A program made the position numbers and the translations under genes. From NCBI GenBank assembly GCA_001695595.3, contig MBPM02000031.1, forward strand, positions 620,001 to 684,000: DNA of 64,000 nt, given 5' to 3'. Source of the DNA: Plasmopara viticola. Lineage: Eukaryota > Oomycota > Peronosporomycetes > Peronosporales > Peronosporaceae. Below are positions 11,901-24,335 of this stretch, piece after piece; position 1 is the stretch's first letter, and the number at the start of each line of letters is the position of its first letter. The notes beneath the pieces were generated by a model. The model did not search any database and was not told where the DNA came from. It saw only the letters and a program-made list of their open reading frames with translations.

Positions 11901-14900
11901 GAAGACACTTAGAAGACTTTCAAGACAAGAAATGAATCATCAGACTGAAAATATGCATCGTGTATTTATGTTAAAGAGATGTCTCATTTCGGTATGAAAA
12001 CACACCTTTCAGAGTTGCCGATTTACGTCGTCAAAATCTAATATATAGATTATACACGGGCGAAACATTTTTTGCTTATGAAAAATGTACCGTAGCAGTG
12101 ATAGTAATTGGCCATGTAAAGCTATTACATCAAGGACTTTTGATTCACAGGAAACAACCCAATGACAATTGCCATAACCTTAGCGAAATCCGCCTGAAGG
12201 CCAACGCTTTCTAGAATAAGTATGTATATAGATGCACACATCTTCATAAGAAAAATGCATGGACTTACCACTGCGAGCAATTAAATAATGTAAAAATATC
12301 TCTCTGAATTTTGGGGCTCTTCACGACTCTCGTCAAAAGCGGAACGTGTATGTGCATGAACTATGTCGGGCCTTAAAGAGTTGCATCTACATTTCTTTGA
12401 ATGTCGCAGATACTTTCGGAAATCCTTGATGCACCTCAAAACACAAGCTCCAGGTGCTGACCGCACGTAGTATTACAGAGAGAATTACCCACTCCCGTCG
12501 CATAGACCACGTGATATATTCCGTGATGTTGCTATGCCACACATTCCTTTCTAAGGATCGGCGGCTGTGCGAGTCGGCGATCGCATTCAGCTTTATATAA
12601 GCGCGTCCTAAATTTTTGCTCTCTAACACGATATGCCGGAATAGTTACTCTATACAACCATTTCTGCCTCAATCTTCGCTCAAAAAATACGTCAATGGCT
12701 TGCTTTTTTATAGAGATTCCTATCAGGTATCCTCAAAAAAGCCACAAGTTGATTTAAATAACCAAACTAAGAGACTTTACACGAAGTCAAGAGGAACTTG
12801 TTATAGACACCGATCCTGGTCTTATTTGAGCCCAAGCGACCGCTCAATGTCTTATGTGCCGCGTTGGATCACCGCACTGTGCTCGTTGATACTGAAGGGA
12901 CGAGATATAGTCGAGCATTAGAAAGTTTTGGCTTTAAACAATAACTTTGAGCACTGCTTGCGGTGAAGCATGCTCGCGTCAAGTTATGAGATTTATTTGG
13001 TAGTCCTTGCCAAGATTGCATTCGATGCACAAGCCTCTTTATGCTGATTGCAATCCACTTTGTCCTCCGGCTGCTTTCAGGCCACTGCAAGATTAGTTGA
13101 GCTTGTATGCTTGATTTTTTGTAATCAGACAGGGTAAGTGGTCGTACATTTAAACAAGAACCATCTTGCTATGTGCGTTGTACATATTCGTGTCCTTTCG
13201 TTTGAATTTAACTTTAAAACGCATGACGGTAGTATTCCTCTTAAGTCGTACTCTCTTTGATTTTGCATCTGCGCTTACGTTGCGGAGTCCTTCAAAGCCA
13301 AAGCTTTGGGATAAACCCACATGTACTCGTGCCAAAAGCAATTGGCATTTAACCGCTCTCGCGTTTAAAAAAGGTACGACCGCAATGTTTCTGGAGGTCG
13401 CGTAGGATCCATTTTGGATGTATTTCTTTTCAGTTCTCGAGCCGCTGTGCCATACACGCCAGTACCTTAGTGGTGGTCTCATGTTCTGACTCGTTTTTCC
13501 CAGATTGTTGATGCAAGAAAAGGATTCAGTGAGTAAGAGGGGTGGCCTTCTGGCAAAGAAAGTCTCAATCCTTCGGCGGCTATTCACCTTAAATATGATG
13601 ATATCTCGTCTAATCATGACTTAAGCTCCTACTCGAGCTAATAGAAAATGAAGTGCATGGCCTCCACAGAACAAGCTGAAAGTTCATTTTTAGACGATTC
13701 ACATTATGTAATACGTAGAGAAAAGACACAATCTGCGCTCGCATACGCGTAGATGCAAGAGCATCTTGAAAAGATGGTCACAAACTTGCGCGTAATTTAC
13801 TTCACCGAGCTTTAAGCTTCAAAAAGTGTTTTCGTCCTTTATCAGCATACCTCCAAGCGGTAGATATTGTTTGTGCGCACTCATGTCTGCATGCATGTCC
13901 TCGGTGATCAAGCACACTTGCTCCATGTTGTTGTATTTAAGTCAAGCAGAAAATGCTTTCAGAGCCCCAAAAGATGCATGAGCAACACAACGTTGCACCT
14001 AGGTTTTGACGAAACTTCCATCTGACAAAACGTTTTACAACGAGATCGATCCCGCGGCTTTTTTGAATGTAAAAAAATATGACAATGGAATCTCCCTTAA
14101 ACCGCGAGCAAAGCAATCGATAATTATGAAAAAATTGCCACAATGCATATCATAAACGTGAGGAATTGGTGTAGTACTCGTTCTCAGCCTACGCTTGTTT
14201 AATGTTTATGGATAGGTGGCGCATCACTCACATTTTCAACTATCCAGAAATTCCTGACATTATGGGAAGACATGCTTCTCGACTTCATAGCTGGCTGCAA
14301 CGTCTATAACACCACTCGCTTGACCAACACCTGCTACCAGGAACAGATGAGTCCAAGCAGAATTTTCTCGACAGTAGTAAGTACTGCTAAAAAAATTCTT
14401 TCAATTCAAGTCGTGAATGTAAAAGGCTAAAAAGCTCACTTTATTTTTTTGCGTGGCACCTTCAGTTATGTGCCTTCTGTGCGACATCATCTTTATGCAC
14501 CGCTGCTTTAAATTCTATGTTTGTGCAAATATGTACACTTGATGCATCTCGACCTATACTTTTAAACATGGGGACTATGGTCGGTATGCCAATATTAAGA
14601 AGGGTTTTTTGCGCGCATTGAAAACCCGGTGTTCGAATGCTATGTGAGCAAAGACAGCATATATGATGACCAGAAGAAAGGGACTGCCATCTGTGCATGG
14701 ATAGAAGGCTGACAAAGTTGCACCAGTGGCTTTATAAAAATGTTCGTTTAAAAAGCTTGCGAAATTTACGCTGTTTTTTATCGTGTGGTTTAGCCGTTGT
14801 CGTATATGCTGCAGAAGGAGCGCGTGTGACTATGGTGATATTATCATCAAGTGGCATTTTAATTGCTTGAATTGGATACTTAAAAGCGTCAAATTGTACC

Positions 14901-17900
14901 TTTTGAATTATTCTAAAGGTTTTTCACGCCTTTTGTGAAGCCAGCGATATTGTCGTCGGTTACACTCCGATGCAATTCGACGAAATCAATTTGGAAGCGC
15001 GTAGTGAGCTATTAATCACGTCAATAAAAATGAGCTCCTTTCATGTGCTACGCTTCATCTAGGTTCAAGTGTACCATCAAGGCTAATCGACATTCGCCAT
15101 CGACACTGACCACGTGTCGTCACACACAGCGACAAGAAGTATATAAATGGCTTTGACTCTTCTGGATTAACTTTGTGATGCCTTACAAATCAGAAAATTC
15201 TGGATTATGATCTTTTAAAACGCTTAATTATGACTCACGACGTAATTAAGGTTGTCAGTCTTCTGACGACAAGGTAGATAAAACCCTAATTGTGCACACG
15301 GTATAACAATAGGCGTCATCCTACCGATTGTGTCTAATTTGACAGACATCAGGTCAACATATTTCGCCTCTGTATTGTAAATTTGTATAACGGCGGTACG
15401 TGATGGCTCCGTATAGCCGCTCATACCAACTTTGCCAACTGGGTCAAGCGCAGGGAGAATACTTAGAACATTTCGGTGTCTAATATGAGACTACGATATC
15501 TGATCATCGTAATGCCTCTCAAGATGCCGCTAATCAAATATTTGGTGCGTCTTCATCGTCTTGGACTAGTAGGTGATCGCCATCGACCAGCCCTTTCTCG
15601 AACATGACAAGTCTGGTGTACATCATATGTTTTTGCTTCCTTTTCTGAGCTTCTATTTCTAGAAGTAGTCTTCTATGATCGACAAAGCCGTAAGCCTTCA
15701 ATCAATTCCATTTACAAACTCACGTTTGTTGTGGGCGGATGCAATTACAACCTTCGATGTCTTAATTACAATATAGCGCAAAATCAATTGAAATTTTTCG
15801 TAATAAAGTTTCTCATATAAAAGACCTATTTTTTAAGTAGTGTCGGGCTTAGAGGGGTGTAGAAAGCATGGTTGCGTAAACCCCGTTGTTGAGTGCAAAC
15901 ACAATTATAAAAATCCCCTCGACTCACTTCAGCGTACATACTGCGCAGTGTGTACTCTTGGCCCTGTCTGTCTTATCCTTTTTGTGGGTCCTCTGCTGTA
16001 GACACCAGCGAGAGAGTTTTCTTTGTAGCAACGTCTACAAAAGCACAGCATCAAAACACACGTTTCTATCCTGTGAAAAAGTATAAGGTTTTGTTCTCCA
16101 CTTATACAGTCTAATACAAATGCCTCTTCTTGCTGAGATGGTAAGCAAATACTTTCATCGAATCAACGCGAGCCAAAAACAAAGTCGAGGAATATGGACG
16201 TATAAAAGTCTTCTATTACTTTCTGGTGTACTTACAGGTTCGAACATACTTGGTCATGCTCTTGTACGTGGAATGTCATCAATACGCTGTGAAGATTAAA
16301 CAAACAAATTTTTCACTTAAAGGATCTTTTACTAGTGCATCAAGTGTCTTTAATAGTTTGTCACACTTCAGGGGTGGTCGCTCATACCAAAAAGTATGGA
16401 TAGATTTACCAGTAAAGCTAATCCCCGGTCCACTCACAACTCCGATTTCATTCGACGGAGTAATCACTGCACCTTAGCCTCTCCGCATGCAATAAAAAAT
16501 TGCTCGTAGGACTTCAAATTGGCATCTGTTTTATACGCCTAACGGCTTCGTTCGTCAATAGAGACTTCAACCCTGCTGGCATGGTCTAACTCGCAGCTGG
16601 CCTGCGCCAAAGCGTACATAAGGTGTACCAGGCTTGTACTGTATGTGTAGTGTATAGGCAAATTCGAAAAGCTCTGATACTCTTAAAGACATTTATTATT
16701 TGGCGCGTATTGATTGTCGCCATTTTTCGTACCTTTCTTTTTTGGATCCATCTGATGATAATTATACTCGACCGCATTGTTCAAAAAAAGCATTGTATTT
16801 GCGACTATGACATTCGCGATTACTTTTTTTATAGTCTTTGCGAATGATATACAAATTAGATGCTCAATCGACGAGAAAATTTCAAGAGTGGCTTCTGTTG
16901 CACTTGGTCTGCCAGGGCCGTCGGCGTCGTGCTAGCTGCCTCGTGCACGGGGTAAGAACTACAGAGATTGACCTTGTTAAAGCAGAGAAACGCCACCGTT
17001 TACGTTGTCTCAAGGCTTGTCGTCTAGTCCACCTCTGATCTATCTTACTATCTCAGAATTTACGGAAATACTATCGGAAATGTCAAGGGTGGCGGTGCTA
17101 ACACCGTTAAGTGCAGATATAACCGAGTTTTTTCTCCTGAAAGTAACGCCTTTTGCTAATGTAGGATGACCTACATCAAGTCAAACTGTAATTCAGATTG
17201 TCAGTAATAGAGGGCAGGGTTCGATCCGGCGACGCGTGCTTAACGTTGTTGTGTCTGATCATCGCCGCGGGTAAAAATTGATTTCGACAAGAGAAAATTC
17301 TAATGTAGACGTGTAAAATATATTTTAGCACCTTTTAGCTTGCTTTGCTTCTTTGTCGACTCTCTGTGTGCAATTATGACTGCGAAAAATTGATTCAAGC
17401 AATAAAAAAAGCTTTCCACAAAGCCGACGTGTACTTGGAATACTGGTTCGCGATAATTGCATTGTGCAGTCCGTAATGCCAAGACACAGGGTCGAAAATA
17501 TGCACTGCGGAACTAGCCGCGGCATCTGAGTCTGCGACTGAGATACGACGGGAATTTTTGGTTAGACTATTCACAAACACAAGTTCTCCCTACGACGTAC
17601 AAAGTCGGCGAGTTTCTCTTCAGTACTGAGCTTTAAATCTCTGTCGCAAGAGAATAAGCATCACAAGTATATGCAACAAGTGCGACGGCTTCAATTCTGA
17701 GCCCATTTATATGCGTGCGGCTAGTAGAATTCGTGCGATACTACCGCAATAGTCTTTTTGTGGCCCGTGCAACCGCCCACTTCCGTGTTATAATATATGT
17801 TTGTTACTCGTGCCTATTTATTTTCTTAGTCTGGATCGACATTACGGGATTTCATCAAATTTGCTGATGCTGGAGAACAGTAAAATGCTGTCAATCGGTT

Positions 17901-18089
17901 AGAAGTAAATCCCGTTGCTATGTTCTGAACCAGCGCTTTGAGTTTGGCGACACTTGGTGCTGTAATAGAAGCGGTTGTTTTTAATCAAATAATTTTAGAG
18001 CTCGAAGAAGCCACAGCCTAACCGTCCAGTCACGCATCGAAAGCAATCATAAGCGCGTACATTTGGTCGTGCAGAAGCTGCTAATCTTA
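8950..18089. other. A+T-rich intergenic DNA, no supported gene
   Basis: Nine kilobases with only short, overlapping open frames on both strands. The longest is a 155-codon minus frame at 13150-13617. Its length is not exceptional for this much A+T-rich sequence, and it has no domain I recognise. I see no LTR, TIR or RNA gene here. A tRNA B-box-like stretch at about 17217-17228 was checked and rejected. Confidence 0.5.
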
Positions 18090-18545
18090 TATAGCAGCCA
18101 CTAGGCTAAGGTGAGAGCAGCCTTCTCCGGCGCAACTGTGCCAGCTTAAGCAGCCGCACTTATATGTAGAGTGCATTGTGAAGTAGAGGCTCTTTTACGG
18201 GCCTCTAGAGCTTCTTGTGGCTTCTCATCTTCACAGAGCCGCTTCTTTGTCTTTGGTAACTTGTCTAAAGCCAGTTTAAATTCTAAACCAAAAACCCACG
18301 GGGCATAAGTCGCAATCTAGCAGCCACAAGTTTGGTGTGACCTTAAGTCTGCGCTTAGAGCTTAAGAACCTCTTCTCTGCCAAGCAAACACTTCTAGCTT
18401 GCCGCCTACGGTGCAAGCGCAGCCTTCGTCGCTGAGGCTCAGACTCGGTGCAAAGGCACCTTCGGTGCCTTCTTTGGAATTGGTGGAGGCTCCTTAAAAT
18501 GACCCGGCCAACTAGCAGCCTTGTTCGCTGTTGGTTTGATCATCG
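18090..18545 (-). pseudogene. Relic of a Lys/Ala/Pro-rich protein gene
   Basis: This stretch is richer in G+C than its surroundings and the minus strand reads as low-complexity basic protein: KEPPPIPKKAPKVPLHRV and ASATKAALAP in one frame, and DEKPQEALEARKRAS and AGTVAPEKAALTLA in another. Several stops and frame changes interrupt it. The composition resembles linker-histone tails or other K/A/P-rich proteins, but there is no globular domain to decide. It lies 220 bp upstream of the R-SNARE gene on the opposite strand. The call rests on composition only. Confidence 0.3.
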
Positions 18546-18764
18546 ATCAAAACGAGCCAACTTTTTGTAGAAAAGTCGAAGAGTGACGGTAGACACAACT
18601 CTTTCTTGATCAGGGTAGACTGGAATATTTTTACCGGTTTCCATAATGAGGTGAGATAGGTAGGGTACCTGCACGTCTCCTTTGTGTAATTAATTTGATA
18701 GCCGAAATAATGATTCGTCTAAAAAAGATTTAGCTAGCGTATCGAAAGGTCATCGTGGCCCAAC

Positions 18765-19610
18765 ATGTCGATCGTCTACACACTGGTAGCGCGTCAACAA
18801 AGCGTGCTATGTGAGCACACAGACCAAGGTGGAAATTTTCCTACTGTTACTCGCGCCGTGCTGAAAAATCTTGCCCAACACGATCCCCACACGTCGACGC
18901 AACCCTTCAAAAGCGTGTTCCCTTACAACGAATTCAACTTTTTCTTCCTGTTTGATGATGGAATCACGTACGTGTGCATGGCGGAGGAGCGTGTACATGC
19001 AAACGTGGCGTTTATGATGCTGGCGGAGATGCAGACCATGTTTTTGGCCAAGTACAAGCAGCAGGCGAAGACAGCACTGGCCTACGCCATGAGCTCTTTT
19101 AGTTCAACGCTCGACTGGCTTATGAAAAAGTACGATAATTTCAAATTGGAGACTCCAATGATACAGATGAGACAGAAGATGGAGCGCGTCAAGACACTTA
19201 TGATTGAAAATGTCAATCAGGTATGAATTTCTGTAATATGAGCTGAAAGCTATTACTGAATCTTTGTATATATTGGAAATTAGTTGATGGAGCGTGGCGA
19301 AAAAATTGAGATGCTGGTCACAAGGACAAACAAATTACAGCAGGACGCTTTGAAGTACGAGAAGTCGGCAAAAAAGCTCAAGAATGCGTTTTGGTGGATG
19401 GACGTGAAGTATTGGATCTATGTGACAGTAGCCTTAGCAGTGCTGGCGCTTATTATAACTTTTACGTTCTGCGGGACTGACTTTTCTGGTTGCGTGGCAC
19501 GCATTGGAAGTCAAGCAGAAAATGGCTTCGACAAGGTCGCTTCCAAAGCCTCCGGGGCAGCAGCAAAGGCAACAGACAGAGCATCTACGGGCATTGCAGG
19601 TGGTAATTGA
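18765..19610 (+). CDS. Longin R-SNARE (VAMP7/VAMP72-like), two exons
   Basis: This encodes a vesicle R-SNARE for endosomal, vacuolar or plasma-membrane fusion. Exon 1 is 18765-19220 and exon 2 is 19284-19610. They are joined across a 63 nt intron with a GTATGA donor and a TAG acceptor, giving about 260 residues. Residues 1 to ~125 form a longin domain starting MSIVYTLVARQQ. The SNARE motif follows (~130-190) with the zero-layer arginine in MERGEK (Arg156), then a tryptophan-rich juxtamembrane segment and one membrane anchor (~196-216). The splice falls two codons before the zero-layer region, and joining restores the family pattern. Unusually, about 44 residues follow the anchor, rich in Ala and Ser, whereas VAMP7 proteins usually end just after the membrane segment. 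It converges on the proteasome gene, with 92 bp between stop codons. Assignment to VAMP7 versus VAMP72 is by overall resemblance. Confidence 0.93.
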
Positions 19611-19702
19611 GTAAAATTGGTAAAGCTGAGCTTTGTTTTTCATTCTTTTAAGTTGCTGGTACCGCCAATGACCCGTTCGCAAACATAGTCAACTGAAGTC
19701 TC

Positions 19703-20639
19703 TTACATATCCCCCGAAGAGGCCGTTTCCGCAGCCGCCTTCTGTAATAGTTCATTCGTCTCCTTCTCGGTGAGTTGGCGGTGCACGACTTTACCGTCGG
19801 CGTTTCGCGTGACCTTAGTGAACTCGAGTTTTTCTGCGCTAGGAGTCGTGGAGTCCATGGTCTTGTTCATGACTTTTACTGAAAACAATAAGGCCTCTTC
19901 CACTGACATACCCTCTTCGTATTCGCTTTTCAGCATGCTTTTCGCAGCACGGTTATTGGCACCAATGGCGGTGGCCTTCCAGCCACCGTAGTTTCCACTG
20001 GGATCGCTGTGGTAAAGCTGGAATCCGTGGTGGCGGTCCCAGCCAGCATACAGAAAGGATACACCAAAAGGGCGCTGGCCACCAAATTGAGTATATGCCT
20101 GTTTGTAGTTGCATATGGCCTGCACCAACTGCTCACATGGCTCCTTCTCCTGGTATGCCAACTCGTAACGCTGCGCTGATAAACGCGCGTAATTTACAAG
20201 GATATTAGCATCAGCCGTCAGGCCAGCTACGGCACAAATAAGGTGATCATCGAGCTTTATCGTCTTTTCGCCGGTCTTGCTAGGCGTCAGCAGCTTCGAT
20301 ACTGTCTTCTTCTCCGCTGTTAAAACCGATGCAATAAACAATCCCCTTTATCACAATCGGCGTTCATCTTGTTGGTATGAAATTCAAAGCACGAACCTGC
20401 AATCACGATACCATCCTTGGCAAGAATACCTACAGCTGACCCTGCATTGTTAATGGCCTCCATGGCGTACTCCACTTGAAAAAGGCGGCCTGCTCGACAT
20501 GAAATCGGCATCAAATAATACATCGTTTAGCTATTAAGTGTACATTAAAGTCGTGATGGGGCCGTAGTTGATATAAGGAAAAGGGAAGTGCACCTTCTGG
20601 AGAAAACGTAGTCGTGCGGCCGTCGTATCGTCTAGACAT
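19703..20639 (-). CDS. PSMA4: 20S proteasome subunit alpha type 4, three exons
   Basis: This is an alpha-ring subunit of the 20S proteasome. Exons on the minus strand are 20639-20594, 20489-20397 and 20316-19703. The introns are 104 and 80 nt, both GT-AG, and the spliced product is 250 residues. The start [16 protein letters not shown] joins to [19 protein letters not shown], the standard alpha-subunit N-terminus. The second splice restores DGIVIAAEKK, and the body contains [33 protein letters not shown] and the NKTMD segment typical of alpha 4. Exon 1 (15 codons plus one base) is too short to be seen as an ORF but is required by the family. The length matches family members. The start lies 97 bp downstream of the preceding gene's stop on the same strand, so the promoter must be very compact. 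All key elements appear intact. Confidence 0.95.
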
Positions 20640-20736
20640 GATGAATCCTGGGTGCTACTCAGTGTGATCTTTGCCGTTTTGAAAAACAGGGGGAGAGGAA
20701 CTGTACTTGATTGGTAGGAAAGATATTTTACTTATT

Positions 20737-22131
20737 TTATAAATCTGTAGCCATCTCCTCGCGAATGGCGGACGAGGAAATATCGTTACGAAATGCGGAC
20801 TCAGGCAGAGGCACGAAGAGGTGGCGAAACACGAGCGGTACATGCTTTTCTAGCACTTCGTCTGCACTGATAAAGCGGTTTTTCACCTTATTGTCAAAGC
20901 GGCCAGCCACCACAAAGGAGCAGCCGTGCCGAGCAATATGATCTAAGGCCAGAACCATTTTGTGCTCGTCCATAGCATAATACTTTTTGTCAACAATGCG
21001 GATTGCTGTGTCGGCACCAATAACAAATGAGCATCCGGGAAAAAGCTCGGCCTTTTGTCCAAAAAGTGTAGCATTTGTGACCAGCACGGGCCACGCAGCG
21101 AATTCTAGCGCATTACTACCCCCGAATTGCGCAATTCGCTCTAAGATGGTTGAAGCCTGAATCGCACCCTTGTCTGCATTATGAACTGTGAGCTCAAAAG
21201 CTATCGGCAAGCTGGTACCAGTTTGTGACTTTAAAAAGTCGCGGGCAACGCGTGCCAGATCTAAATGGCCCTTATGTAAAGGGTTAAAAGATCCTGGCAG
21301 GATCACTCCGCGGAAATCAAAACTTCGTACAGCAACAAAAGAAATCGGATCTTCATTGCCATCTTCTATCCGATCGGGAAAGAAAGCAACACTCACCAAT
21401 TCTTCCAGCTTTCTGCTACAGAAATCATACAACGGGTCGTATGTACGGACGTCATCTTCAGCCGAGGTAAGCTGCACTACCGCATCACTTCCAGACCGCG
21501 CCGACATTAATTCATTATAGAAATTGCAACACTCGTTTGCGTTCACATTGGAAGCCTTGGCTAGTAAATACACGAGCCAGCGACCGACGATGTGGTCCTC
21601 CTCTTTTCTCGAGCGCCCCAGCGTTTTGTCCAGCTGAAGGTGGTATGTTTCGCACTGCGGTTGCAGAAGCACTGTGTTTTTACAAACCGAGCGGACATGA
21701 CATACTGAAAGAAAGCACTCGTGTTGACCCTGCTTTATATAATTAGTTGCCAGTCCGGCCGTACACGCGATGCCTAAAGCTGCACGAAATCGCGTTAAAG
21801 CACTCGGCAGCGCTGCTGCAGTCTGTGTGTCGTTCGCATCCACTTCCAGCCGCATGATCTCGTTTGCCTTTTTCCACGCAGCTATCGCCATGCGTTCAGA
21901 TGTCTGTGACGAGCAGAATTCGACTTTAGAAGACGATGAGGGAACTGAGCTTAGAAATGACTGCAAACTCGCGCGGGAGTATGGAACAGCGAAGTGCAGC
22001 ATGGTGGAAGAGCAACCAGGACGAAATAGAAAATCTGCAAAAGATACACCACCACCTGTCACTACTGCCACCACCTTCACATGCGGCTCGCGGGCGTACA
22101 CAGCAGACAAGAGGCGCTCCATTGTCGACAT
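20737..22131 (-). CDS. CinA-like / nucleotidylyltransferase fusion protein
   Basis: A single exon of 464 residues. The first ~220 residues resemble the C-terminal amidohydrolase domain of CinA/PncC (VTGGGVSFADFLFRPGCSS, ACTAGLATN), a family that deamidates NMN in bacteria. Residues ~274-460 form a cytidylyltransferase-like fold: VILPGSFNPLHKGHLDLA carries the nucleotide-binding (H/T)xGH motif (HKGH, 286-289), CSFVIGADTAIRIV follows, and ISSSAIRE (451-458) is the conserved ISSTxIR motif. Together these suggest pyridine-nucleotide metabolism, for example NMN/NaMN adenylylation, but the substrate is not proven. Similar fused proteins occur in plants and other eukaryotes, as I recall. The start is the first ATG after an A+T-rich upstream region. 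No lesions are seen. The gene is in tandem with the proteasome gene 97 bp downstream. Confidence 0.85.
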   Translation of the reverse strand: MSTMERLLSAVYAREPHVKVVAVVTGGGVSFADFLFRPGCSSTMLHFAVPYSRASLQSFLSSVPSSSSKVEFCSSQTSERMAIAAWKKANEIMRLEVDANDTQTAAALPSALTRFRAALGIACTAGLATNYIKQGQHECFLSVCHVRSVCKNTVLLQPQCETYHLQLDKTLGRSRKEEDHIVGRWLVYLLAKASNVNANECCNFYNELMSARSGSDAVVQLTSAEDDVRTYDPLYDFCSRKLEELVSVAFFPDRIEDGNEDPISFVAVRSFDFRGVILPGSFNPLHKGHLDLARVARDFLKSQTGTSLPIAFELTVHNADKGAIQASTILERIAQFGGSNALEFAAWPVLVTNATLFGQKAELFPGCSFVIGADTAIRIVDKKYYAMDEHKMVLALDHIARHGCSFVVAGRFDNKVKNRFISADEVLEKHVPLVFRHLFVPLPESAFRNDISSSAIREEMATDL

Positions 22132-23860
22132 GATTTAAATATTATCATTATTTAATATTATATGAAAAGAAGAATTTACATTTTTTGCTTCAATATATAA
22201 TCGAGATACCCACCATTAATTGCAAAAAAAAAATTTAAGCTTGTAAGTCCTGAAAGGTGAAAACCCACGATAAATAGCAAAATACTCTCGGACAAAGAGT
22301 TGGAATTGGCAGTAAAGCAATCGTGACCATAATGATCGGGTGTGCATTGTACTCACACTCCCTTGAATGCGGTGCCTGGCAAAGAGCTTGGCACACACTC
22401 GTAATATTACTTAACTTGAGTATTGCGTGACAACGAGGAGCATTTAGAGACAAAACTTTATTGGTGGGCTTAGTTCTACCATTTATCACATTTATTTGCT
22501 AGGACAGTGCAAACTTTAAGAAGATGCTCACAGCTTTTAACCTCGACTACTGAACGCCACTCGCCAATGACACAAAGAGGCAATGCTGATGGACGGCCTA
22601 AAAGCAGACCCGTGTCGTACGAAAAAATATATGTTCAGACAGCGATGATGGAAGAAACAATTCTGATCGCTTTTAAAGATAGTAGAACTTCTTTAAATAT
22701 TCGCTTTTCGACCTACAAATTAGTATCGTTGTCCCGATGGCTATAGTTTGCCGAGATAGTCAGCTCCCACTGCTTTAGCTTCAGCAAGTGACCACGATCC
22801 GTGTTGTATTAAAGGTGGTCGACGAAGTCTACCTTCGACTTGTCCAAAGTATATGAAGAGCTGGTAGACGCTACGTTGTTAGTAACAGAATATTGCTAGA
22901 AGGGGAAGGACATCCGATTTGAAAAAGACATAATCCCCATGATAGATAAGTGGTCATGGAATCTTAGCGCTTGGTGTTTATGAGCTGCCAAAGAAGAATT
23001 CAGTGATAGTGATCCTGGATATACACGAGCTAATGTGAAACCACTTCGAGGCTTGGTATACCCTGTGTAGCTAATAACCTCACGCGTCCACAAGAAATGT
23101 GATTAACCCAAAGTAGATCGAATAACTGACAAATTATAAGAAAGTGTCGGTCCCAATTTGACAGCTAATGAAACAAATTAATATATTAAGAGACTTTACT
23201 ATAGGATTCGAGGATTTAGAATGCCCAAAGTCCTTTATCGCAGTCCACATGGACAAGTGTGACTCGATTCTGGCTTGAAAGCCTTGAGACCTTTGCCTAT
23301 TGGCATCGCAAGGCCATAAGTGTCGGCTGCTCAGTTTGCGAATCAGGTCTTTGGTGAGTCATCTTTACGATCTGTTGTGCTTTTTTCTGCAAGCAAGGGT
23401 TCAATATAAGTTTGGGAGTATTCAATGTATATATACTTTTTCAAAAGGTGGTGGAGAGTCAAGTTTTGTCCACAACACCCGCTGTCGGAGACGTTAAAGA
23501 TGAGGATGTCATAGCTTTACAGGTGGATCATCGGCTGCGAGAAGTAGAGCTCCACGTGACAAAGTAGGTAGCATATCTCCGAGACGACAAAATCTTTAGT
23601 ACGTAGTGTACACTGTTGTGTGCTTACCGCCATAGGTACATTGGCTCTTTATATGGTCAGAAATTGAATTATAAATCCTTTCAAGACGCTTTCCAGCTCT
23701 CTTATATTTTTACTCTTCGAAACGTTAGGTCATTCTGGATTCTCTACCAGCGTGGGTATAGATCAAGCTCTCTTTGATATATACCACGTATTTTGTACAC
23801 CTCAAAAACTACTTTTCATGATCGTCAAAGTATAAAGCGTACCATCTGATCATATCCATT
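22132..23860. other. Intergenic DNA, no supported gene
   Basis: The first ~150 bp upstream of the fusion gene are very A+T-rich and probably hold its promoter. From about 22.9 kb the sequence may be further decayed gypsy pol leading into the fragment at 23.86 kb, for example a stretch reading VHMDKCDSILA near 23250. The similarity is too weak to place domains. Confidence 0.4.
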
Positions 23861-24335
23861 CGACATCTACCATCTCACCAAAGAAGACCTAGGCAGAGTG
23901 GACATTACCTCGATGACGAGTGGAAAGGATAAGAGCTTTGTCAAACACACGGTGACCAAAGTTCTCTTCCATGTGTATGAAGTCATGTCCTCCGAGTTAC
24001 TTAGCATTCTCTCCATCGTAAGCCCGGATCTCCTCAACGTTGAGATTTTACAAGCTAAATAGAATGAGGCGTTGTGAATCAAGCTTGAAAAGGATACTAA
24101 AGCGCTATCGGTGGACGGCAGGAGAGCAACACGTTGTACTCACTATGATCCTTGATGCTAAATATCAAATATCATTCTTATTTCAGGACTCGTTCGCTGT
24201 GGAAGCTGAAGAAATCATGCTACCAACAGTCTGGCTCATAGAAATCGGTTCAGGCACGACAAAACAGACTCAGAAGAACTTTATGTGGTCAAACGAGGTG
24301 TACTTGGTCACGTTCAAGACGATGCACATATAATG
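23861..24335 (+). pseudogene. Probable Ty3/gypsy pol fragment (before the integrase)
   Basis: Frames on the plus strand read LTKEDLGRVDITSMTSGKD, then SSELLSILS...LLNVEILQAK and EELYVVKRGVLGHVQDDAHI. This order is reminiscent of the gypsy region between RNase H and integrase, where a segment ending in 'gvLgHiqd' precedes the HHCC zinc finger. Stops and shifts occur every 30-40 codons. It lies in the same orientation as, and 1.6 kb before, a clearer integrase fragment, so both may come from one decayed element. Confidence 0.35.

Noticed and set aside
13150..13617. 155-codon minus-strand ORF
   Set aside because: One frame of this length is expected by chance in this much sequence; no domain and no coding-like composition.
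17205..17240. tRNA B-box-like sequence (ggttcgatcc)
   Set aside because: The flanks do not form a T-stem, anticodon stem or acceptor stem, so no tRNA cloverleaf can be drawn; probably chance.
21770..22138. Plus-strand ORFs opposite the CinA/nucleotidylyltransferase gene
   Set aside because: Antisense shadows of a well-supported conserved gene.
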